From the NCBI GenBank assembly GCA_026002715.1, contig BOCC01000109.1, positions 1 through 6,941 on the forward strand: a stretch of DNA of 6,941 nucleotides. The letters are read 5' to 3'. The position numbers and the translations under genes were made by a program. Under the pieces are notes generated by a model, which was given only the letters and a program-made list of their open reading frames with translations, made no database searches and was not told the DNA's origin. The DNA is from Synergistales bacterium. GTDB taxonomy: Bacteria > Synergistota > Synergistia > Synergistales > Aminobacteriaceae. Shown here in pieces: positions 1-5,418 of the stretch; the stretch's first letter is position 1; each line of letters starts with the position of its first letter.

Positions 1-33
1 GAGTAAAATATATGAATGTCCAAATTCGATTCT

Positions 34-39
34 GAGGTG
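34..39 (+). promoter_or_regulatory. Shine-Dalgarno site of the Lon-like protease gene
   Basis: GAGGTG lies 8 bases before the ATG at 48, which is good spacing. An in-frame stop (TGA, 33-35) lies just upstream, so translation must begin at GTG 39, ATG 42 or ATG 48. The first two overlap or crowd the ribosome site, so 48 is the best start. Confidence 0.65.
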
Positions 40-47
40 TGATGTAC

Positions 48-2594
48 ATGGCGCGTAAAACAAATATAAATAAAGGAAACGCCGATAAATGGAGACTGCC
101 TCCCGAAAGTCTTCGCAAGGCCGCCAATCCGAAAAACTGGAACGGCAAATCTTCTGACGAACTCAAGTCCATCAAACGTCTTATAGGTCAAGAACGCGCT
201 GTCGAGTCCATATCTTTCGGCCTTGACGTCCCAAGCAGAGGATACAATATTTTCGTGTCGGGCCGTCCCGGCAGCGGACGAACTAACTATACCCTGAAAC
301 GTCTTCGCGAGCGCGCCAAGAATATCCCTGCGCCTTGTGACTGGGTCTACGTCTATAACTTTGACGAGCCCGGCGAGCCTCTCGTCATGTCTTTGCCGGC
401 CGGTCACGGCAAGGGGCTGTGCGAGGCTCTCGACGAGCTTATCAATGAACTCAAGGTAACTATCAGCAAAGCGTTTGAGCAAAGTCAATACGAGGACGCC
501 AAAGCTCAGTATGTCAAGACGTTTCAGGAGAAGGCCGGGGCTATCATGGACGAGCTCAAGGCATGGTCGGCTGAGAAGGGCTTTTCTCTGAAGCGTACGC
601 CGCAGGGGTTTGTGAATATACCCCTGATAGACGCGAAGGACGACGACGGCAAAGATGTGGTGCGCGAAATTCAGCCGGAGGAGTTTGAGGCTTTGGACGA
701 CGAAAAGCAAAAATCCTATCAAGCCGCGTCCGAGGAGGTCTCCCAAAAGACTCTCGTCTCACTCAGAAACATCCGCGATATGGAAAAAGACCTCAAAGAG
801 AAGCTTTCCAAGTTAGAGGCCGAAATATGCCGCTCCGCTATAACGCCATGCCTATCCGAAGTGCGCGAAAAATACATATGCCCTAAAGGAAAGGGCAAAA
901 AAGAAGAGTCCAAGGAAGAGACGGAAAACAAAAACCTCTCAAAGTGGTTTGATCGTATGACAGACGACGTCATAGAAAACTTCGGCGTTTTTGTGACATC
1001 GGTGCGAGAGGACAGCGCGGAGGTGGATTTCAGCCGCTACACGGCCAACCTCTTTGTCAGCAACGACCCGGCATCTGGCGCGCCTGTCGTTTGGGAGACT
1101 AACCCCACATACTACAACCTGTCCGGCAAGGTGGAATACGAGAGCAGGCAGGGTTATCTTTATACGGACTTTCGCCGCATAGTGGCCGGGGCGTTCCATA
1201 AAGCGAACGGAGGGTATCTTGTCCTCGACGCCGATAAGGTTTTGATGAATTTTATGTCATGGGAGGCAGTCAAGCGCGTTTTGCGCACCCGGGAATCCAG
1301 TATAGAAAACTTAGGCGAGCAATACGGAGCCATTCCCGTATCCTCGCTGCGCCCGATGCCGATACCCATGAACGTCAAAGTAGTGATGGTAGGGACGCCG
1401 TATATTTACGAGCTGCTGCAATATTACGACCCGGAGTTTCACAAGATATTCAAAATAAAGGCCAGCTTCGACTTCGACATGCCGAGAAACAAGCGCGCGG
1501 AGCAGGAAATGGCCGCGTTTGTAGCGGATGTGACGCGCGAGGAGAAGCTATTGCCGTTTGATACCTCAGCCATAGCCGAGGTGCTCGAATGGGCAAGCCG
1601 CGAGGCCGACGACCAGAAATTGTTGTCCATAGAGATAGGCGGCATCAGAGAATTGGTCGTAGAGTCTCACGCCTGGGCTAAAGCCGACAAAAAAGAAGGC
1701 GCTCTCAGGGTCAGCCAAAAGCACGTCCAAAAGGCCATAGAGCATAAAAAATACCGCTCAGGGCTTTATCAGGAAAAGCTGCAGCGCGCGCTGGATACCG
1801 GCCTCATTCGAGTGGATACCGAGGGTGAAATGGTGGGGCAGATAAACGGGCTTTCGGTCATAGAGCTGTCGGACTCCCGCTTCGGTCACCCTTCTCGCAT
1901 AACGGCCAACGTCTATATGGGGCAAGAGGGTGTAATCAATATCGAGCGCGAGGTAAAGATGACCGGGCCGATTCACAACAAGGGGCTTATGATTCTCTCG
2001 AGCTATCTTGGGCGCAAATACGCTCAGGACATGCCCTTGTCGCTCTCAGCGCGACTCACTTTCGAACAGAACTACGGCGGCGTCGAGGGCGACAGCGCGT
2101 CGTCTACCGAGCTGTACTGTCTCTTGTCCGCCCTGTCGGGATTGCCCTTGAAGCAGAGCATAGCAGTCACCGGTTCCGTAGACCAGTTCGGCAACGTACA
2201 ACCCATAGGCGGGGTAAATGAGAAAATCGAGGGTTTCTTCGAGTGCTGCAGGCGGCGGCGCTTGACGGGCGAACAGGGCGTCGTTATCCCAAAACAGAAC
2301 GTCACTCACCTTATGTTGAATCATGAGGTGTTGGAGGCTGTCAAAGACGGCAAGTTCTCCATATGGGCTATAGAGACCATAGACGAGGGGATAGAGATTT
2401 TGACGGGTGTCAAAGCCGGAAAAGAGAAAAAGAACGGCTCTTTCACGCCCAGCTCCGTACATTTTAAGGTAAAAGCGCGCCTCAGAAAACTTCTCGAGAA
2501 CGCCGCGAAACTAAACAAAAAGTTGCGTAAAGACTCGAATGACACCTCAGACGAAACCCAAGATTCCGGCGGTGGCGCGGACGAGGACGAATGA
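48..2594 (+). CDS. Lon-like (LonC/AAA_32-type) serine protease with degenerate ATPase module
   Basis: The 848-residue protein is a cytosolic Lon-family peptidase of the AAA_32 (LonC-like) type. Seen, numbering from ATG 48: an N-terminal AAA-like region with a Walker A-like loop GRPGSGRT (72-79), where Arg78 replaces the usual Lys. A 'YVYNFDEP' segment typical of the family follows (101-108). Next comes a long charged helical insertion (about 125-300) with a Lys/Glu-rich stretch at 279-296. The second half of the AAA module has a Walker B-like strand LVLDADKV (391-398) with Ala395 in place of the catalytic Glu. The C-terminal Lon protease domain (about 580-785) has the Ser-Lys dyad: Ser683 in 'EGDSASS' and Lys726 in 'GGVNEKI'. 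Known: LonC-type enzymes keep the dyad but lose ATPase residues and can degrade unfolded protein without ATP. Inferred: this is an active, probably ATP-independent protease. A basic helix and an acidic tail (about 800-848) close the protein. It ends in an ATGA overlap with nth. GTG 39 and ATG 42 are alternative starts. Confidence 0.93.
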   Translation: MARKTNINKGNADKWRLPPESLRKAANPKNWNGKSSDELKSIKRLIGQERAVESISFGLDVPSRGYNIFVSGRPGSGRTNYTLKRLRERAKNIPAPCDWVYVYNFDEPGEPLVMSLPAGHGKGLCEALDELINELKVTISKAFEQSQYEDAKAQYVKTFQEKAGAIMDELKAWSAEKGFSLKRTPQGFVNIPLIDAKDDDGKDVVREIQPEEFEALDDEKQKSYQAASEEVSQKTLVSLRNIRDMEKDLKEKLSKLEAEICRSAITPCLSEVREKYICPKGKGKKEESKEETENKNLSKWFDRMTDDVIENFGVFVTSVREDSAEVDFSRYTANLFVSNDPASGAPVVWETNPTYYNLSGKVEYESRQGYLYTDFRRIVAGAFHKANGGYLVLDADKVLMNFMSWEAVKRVLRTRESSIENLGEQYGAIPVSSLRPMPIPMNVKVVMVGTPYIYELLQYYDPEFHKIFKIKASFDFDMPRNKRAEQEMAAFVADVTREEKLLPFDTSAIAEVLEWASREADDQKLLSIEIGGIRELVVESHAWAKADKKEGALRVSQKHVQKAIEHKKYRSGLYQEKLQRALDTGLIRVDTEGEMVGQINGLSVIELSDSRFGHPSRITANVYMGQEGVINIEREVKMTGPIHNKGLMILSSYLGRKYAQDMPLSLSARLTFEQNYGGVEGDSASSTELYCLLSALSGLPLKQSIAVTGSVDQFGNVQPIGGVNEKIEGFFECCRRRRLTGEQGVVIPKQNVTHLMLNHEVLEAVKDGKFSIWAIETIDEGIEILTGVKAGKEKKNGSFTPSSVHFKVKARLRKLLENAAKLNKKLRKDSNDTSDETQDSGGGADEDE

Positions 2595-3274
2595 AAAAAA
2601 CCAGAAAACTCAGTTTGTGGATAGCCGATTTTCTTGACCGTATAGAGACGCGCTGGCACAATGAAACATACCCGCCCGCTTTAGCGCACGAGGAGCCTTT
2701 AGACGGCCTAATTCTCACGGTGCTGTCGCAGCATACGAATGACAGGAACCGCGATGCGGCGTTTGCGCGCCTTAAAGGGCGATATTCGACTTGGGATGAA
2801 GTAGCGGCGGCGGGCGTTGCCGCAGTCGAGGAGGCCGTGCGCCCGGCGGGGCTTGCTCCGACAAAGTCAAGACGCATTCTGGAGATTCTGGCGGCCGTAA
2901 AAAAAGACTTTGGCTACTATTCAATTAAATTATTGGCCAAAAAAGGGCGTAGCGGCGCGAAAGAATATCTTCTCTCCTTGCCGGGTGTGGGAGAAAAAAC
3001 AGCGGCTTGCGTGTTGCTTTTTGATATGCTCTTGCCGGCTTTCCCGGTCGATACTCACGTAGCGCGGGTGTGCCGGAGGGTCGGCTTTGTGAGCGAGAAA
3101 ACGCCGGCGGAGGAAATATGCGCATGCCTTGAGCGTGAAGTCTCGCCGGAGCGTTATCTTGGCGGACACGTCAATATAATAGAACACGGACGGCATGTTT
3201 GCCGCGCTCGGTCGCCTTTATGTTCAGAATGCGCGGCTCGGGAGATTTGTAATACTTTCAATGGACGACCTTGA
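2591..3274 (+). CDS. nth: Endonuclease III (DNA glycosylase/AP lyase, 4Fe-4S)
   Basis: This enzyme removes oxidised pyrimidines from DNA and nicks the abasic site (base excision repair). The 227-residue protein has the full HhH-GPD architecture. The helix-hairpin-helix reads LPGVGEKTA (130-138) and carries the catalytic Lys136. The catalytic Asp154 is in VDTH (153-156). Four cysteines at 204, 211, 214 and 220 match the C-x6-C-x2-C-x5-C iron-sulphur loop exactly. The N-terminal helix has VLSQHTND (44-51), so His48 lies where the Escherichia coli enzyme has the lesion-probing Gln41; this resembles the 'LSQNTND' subgroup of the family. The length is close to that of other endonuclease III proteins. 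The ATG lies inside the stop of the protease gene (ATGA). A GAGGA at 2583-2587 is too close to act as a normal ribosome site, so translational coupling is likely. MutY is less likely, because the protein is short and lacks a MutT-like C-terminal domain. Confidence 0.95.
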   Translation: MKKTRKLSLWIADFLDRIETRWHNETYPPALAHEEPLDGLILTVLSQHTNDRNRDAAFARLKGRYSTWDEVAAAGVAAVEEAVRPAGLAPTKSRRILEILAAVKKDFGYYSIKLLAKKGRSGAKEYLLSLPGVGEKTAACVLLFDMLLPAFPVDTHVARVCRRVGFVSEKTPAEEICACLEREVSPERYLGGHVNIIEHGRHVCRARSPLCSECAAREICNTFNGRP

Positions 3275-3716
3275 CTTTATGACATTGGCCGTCCTCGAGG
3301 CCGAGGCGGCTATGCTTAGAGGAGATGTCCCTGTTGGCGCTGTCTTGGTTAGAGACGGTGAGGTTTTGGCCGCTGGCTCCAACACTAAAACCATCGACCC
3401 CACGGCGCACGCTGAGATTCAAGCCATAAGGGCCGGAGCGGAGCGTTTGGGAAACTGGAACCTTCGAGAGTGCGATCTTTATGTTACGCTTGAGCCCTGT
3501 CCGATGTGCGCGGGGGCTTGCGTAGCAGCTCGAATACGAACGATAATTTTTGGCTCGTCTGACCCAAGGGCCGGCGCTGTCGGGACTCTTTATGATATTC
3601 CCTCAGACAGGCGGCTCAATCACCGTTGCGCTGTTAGAAGCGGAATATTAAAAGAACGATGCGAGGCGTTGTTGAAAGAGTACTTTATAATGAGGAGAAA
3701 AACTAAGTCAGGTTGA
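3261..3716 (+). CDS. tadA: tRNA-specific adenosine deaminase TadA
   Basis: TadA deaminates adenosine 34 to inosine in the anticodon of tRNA-Arg(ACG), so that one tRNA can read CGU, CGC and CGA. It acts in the cytosol as a homodimer and is usually essential. The 151-residue product shows the zinc-dependent cytidine deaminase fold: 'DVPVGAVLV' (22-30), the HAE motif with zinc ligand His50 and proton-shuttle Glu52, and the PCPMC motif (79-83) with zinc ligands Cys80 and Cys83. 'FGSSDPRAGAVGTLYDI' (97-113) and 'LNH' (119-121) are typical of TadA rather than guanine or cytosine deaminases. The frame stays open upstream to ATG 3195, but that would add 22 residues encoded inside nth that do not resemble the family, so ATG 3261 is preferred. 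This start overlaps nth by 14 bases. The nearest purine-rich site, GGGAG at 3240-3244, is 16 bases away, so initiation probably depends on translation of nth. Confidence 0.96.
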   Translation: MDDLDFMTLAVLEAEAAMLRGDVPVGAVLVRDGEVLAAGSNTKTIDPTAHAEIQAIRAGAERLGNWNLRECDLYVTLEPCPMCAGACVAARIRTIIFGSSDPRAGAVGTLYDIPSDRRLNHRCAVRSGILKERCEALLKEYFIMRRKTKSG

Positions 3717-3738
3717 CTTATATAAATTAGATTTACAC

Positions 3739-3745
3739 AGAGGGG
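3739..3745 (+). promoter_or_regulatory. Probable Shine-Dalgarno site of recJ
   Basis: AGAGGGG is the only purine-rich site in the short, AT-rich tadA-recJ gap (3717-3756). It sits 11 bases before the TTG at 3757, a slightly long spacing, and supports a TTG start there. No in-frame ATG occurs nearby. The gap shows no convincing terminator hairpin. Confidence 0.5.
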
Positions 3746-3756
3746 ACTTATACGTT

Positions 3757-5418
3757 TTGTTGCCGATATGCCGAGATACAAATTTGAAACTTTACGAAAT
3801 AGGAGAACTCACGAGAGAGCTTGCGCAAAAACTCTCGTGTTCAGAGTTGACGGCGGCCGTCCTTGAAATGGGGGAGGCTGACCGCCGCTCCGACGCGGAA
3901 GCCGCGCGAGCCTGGATGAAGCCGCATTTTGAAACCCTGATGGACGAGATGAACATGGGCTCGTCCGCCGCGAGGGCAGCCGAAAAATGGCGCTCAAAGC
4001 CGTCTTTCGGCAATGTGGTGGTCTACGGGGACTATGACGTTGACGGCGTTTCCTCTACCGTTTTGGCTATGGAGATATTTAGGCACAAAGCGCTTGGCGT
4101 CAGGTATTTCATCCCTCGTCGCGACTTGCAGGGATACGGTCTGCACGCGCAAGTTTTGGAGCGTCTGACTGAGAGCGGATGTAACACGCTGGTGATTGTC
4201 GACTGCGGCACAAACGACGAAGATATGCTGTTCGAGCTCGCTAAGCGCAAAATAGACGTGTTTGTGTTCGACCATCACTCCCTCAGTTTGCCAAGCATAA
4301 CTTTCCCCTTCACCGTAAACCCCAATATAGACGGCGACGAAACGGCAAAAAAGCTCTGCGCCACGTCCGTCCTCTGGAGTTGGGCTTGGAAAGAAGAGAT
4401 AATCCCTCGCGCCAACCTGAGCTACGCTCTTGACCTCGCGGCCATGGCCACTGTGTCCGACTGTATGCCGCTTAACGCGCTGAACCGCGCTATGGTTCAA
4501 AAGGGGCTTACCATAATGCGCGGCAACCCAAGGCGCGGACTTTCCGTTTTGTTCGAGAAATTGGATATTTCGAGGCAGGCTATATCGGAAGAGCAGCTAT
4601 CCATGCGCGTAATTCCCTGCCTGAACGCCCCAGGGCGGGTGGGCTGCGCCGATACGGCGGTAAGGGCGCTGCTCGCGTCGGACGTTTCTCCTTGCGTCGA
4701 CGCCCTGATAAATGCGAACAAAAAACGCCGTGTCATATCGGATAAAATCGTTGACGCCATATGTAAACTTGATGGTGCGGACAGACATGTCATGTTTGAT
4801 AAAAATTGGCCGGTGGGAGTGCTGAGCGGAGTCGCCAGCAGAATTTGTTCGGAGAGACACAGGGCGGTGGTTTTGGCCGCTCCCATCAGGGACAAGATAC
4901 GCGGAACCCTGCGCGTGCCGAGGGGCGCAAACGCCGTAGGTATTTTAAGCAGTATTGCGGAACGTCTTGACGCCTGGGGCGGGCATCGCTACGCGGCCGG
5001 TTTTTCGGTCGTGTCAGAACATTGGCTTGAGGTCAAAGACAGATTGGAAGAGCTGCTGTCGAAAATTCAAATCGAAGAAGAAACGATTAAGGCCATAGCC
5101 ATCTCGCCAACCGAAATAACCCTAAAAACCTGGGCGTCCGTATCGGAGCTTGGCCCATTCGGAAACGACAACCCATGTCCGTGTTTTTATAAAGCGAAAG
5201 ATGATGCCAACGAAATCGTCCCCTTGGGGAAAGACGGCAAACATAGCTCTATCACCGTCGACAATACGAAAATTTTGGCGTTCAACACGGCGCCGGAAGA
5301 GCTAAGCGCGCAAATCAAGGGCTGGGTGTATCATCCGCGTATCGACAGCTATCGCGGAAACGAGAGAGTTCAGTTTGTGCTGGACTACGCCGTTGTCGAA
5401 CAAGGTGAAATGCTATGA
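3757..5418 (+). CDS. recJ: Single-stranded-DNA-specific 5'-3' exonuclease RecJ
   Basis: RecJ degrades single-stranded DNA 5' to 3' and serves the RecF recombination pathway, mismatch repair and base excision repair. The 553 residues show the DHH phosphoesterase domain with its metal-binding motifs: DYDVDG (92-97), VDCGTND (148-154), DHH (172-174) and VSDCMPL (233-239). The linker 'LNAPGR' (289-294) follows. The DHHA1 domain carries GGHRYAAG (408-415). The OB-fold region has the family signature LGPFGNDNP (465-473). The length is similar to Escherichia coli RecJ and lacks the long C-terminal extension of Bacillus RecJ. One oddity is that the substrate-binding segment usually written G-S-x-R-S is GTLRV (383-387) here. 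The start is a TTG at 3757; TTG 3760 and TTG 3784 are alternatives, and no in-frame ATG occurs before Met54. The gene ends in an ATGA overlap with rel. It follows tadA after 40 bases and is probably co-transcribed, though a separate promoter cannot be excluded. Confidence 0.95.
   Translation: MLPICRDTNLKLYEIGELTRELAQKLSCSELTAAVLEMGEADRRSDAEAARAWMKPHFETLMDEMNMGSSAARAAEKWRSKPSFGNVVVYGDYDVDGVSSTVLAMEIFRHKALGVRYFIPRRDLQGYGLHAQVLERLTESGCNTLVIVDCGTNDEDMLFELAKRKIDVFVFDHHSLSLPSITFPFTVNPNIDGDETAKKLCATSVLWSWAWKEEIIPRANLSYALDLAAMATVSDCMPLNALNRAMVQKGLTIMRGNPRRGLSVLFEKLDISRQAISEEQLSMRVIPCLNAPGRVGCADTAVRALLASDVSPCVDALINANKKRRVISDKIVDAICKLDGADRHVMFDKNWPVGVLSGVASRICSERHRAVVLAAPIRDKIRGTLRVPRGANAVGILSSIAERLDAWGGHRYAAGFSVVSEHWLEVKDRLEELLSKIQIEEETIKAIAISPTEITLKTWASVSELGPFGNDNPCPCFYKAKDDANEIVPLGKDGKHSSITVDNTKILAFNTAPEELSAQIKGWVYHPRIDSYRGNERVQFVLDYAVVEQGEML
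5403..5408 (+). promoter_or_regulatory. Shine-Dalgarno site of rel within the recJ 3' end
   Basis: AAGGTG, part of AAGGTGAA, lies inside the last recJ codons, 6 bases before the ATG at 5415. It supports the upstream start that gives Rel its N-terminal extension. Confidence 0.65.

Noticed and set aside
1..33. TAAAAT at 5-10 as a -10 box for the Lon-like gene
   Set aside because: Its distance to the start is plausible, but the -35 region would lie outside the window and the AT-rich hexamer is common by chance.
2046..2462. Open frame on the - strand opposite the Lon protease domain
   Set aside because: It covers the catalytic Ser-Lys region of the + strand gene and its translation resembles no known family, so it is treated as a shadow frame.
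3713..3741. TTGACT followed by TATAAATT as a promoter for recJ
   Set aside because: The two elements are only a few bases apart, and no good -10 box lies 16-18 bases after TTGACT. TATAAA at 3721 has no good -35 partner upstream.
3717..3756. Possible small RNA, tRNA or terminator between tadA and recJ
   Set aside because: The gap is only 40 bases and shows no stem with a T-run, no cloverleaf and no room for a structured RNA.
3994..4500. Long open frame on the - strand opposite recJ
   Set aside because: It lies entirely antisense to well-conserved RecJ motifs, has no recognisable domain and no ribosome site, and is the expected shadow of GC-rich third codon positions.
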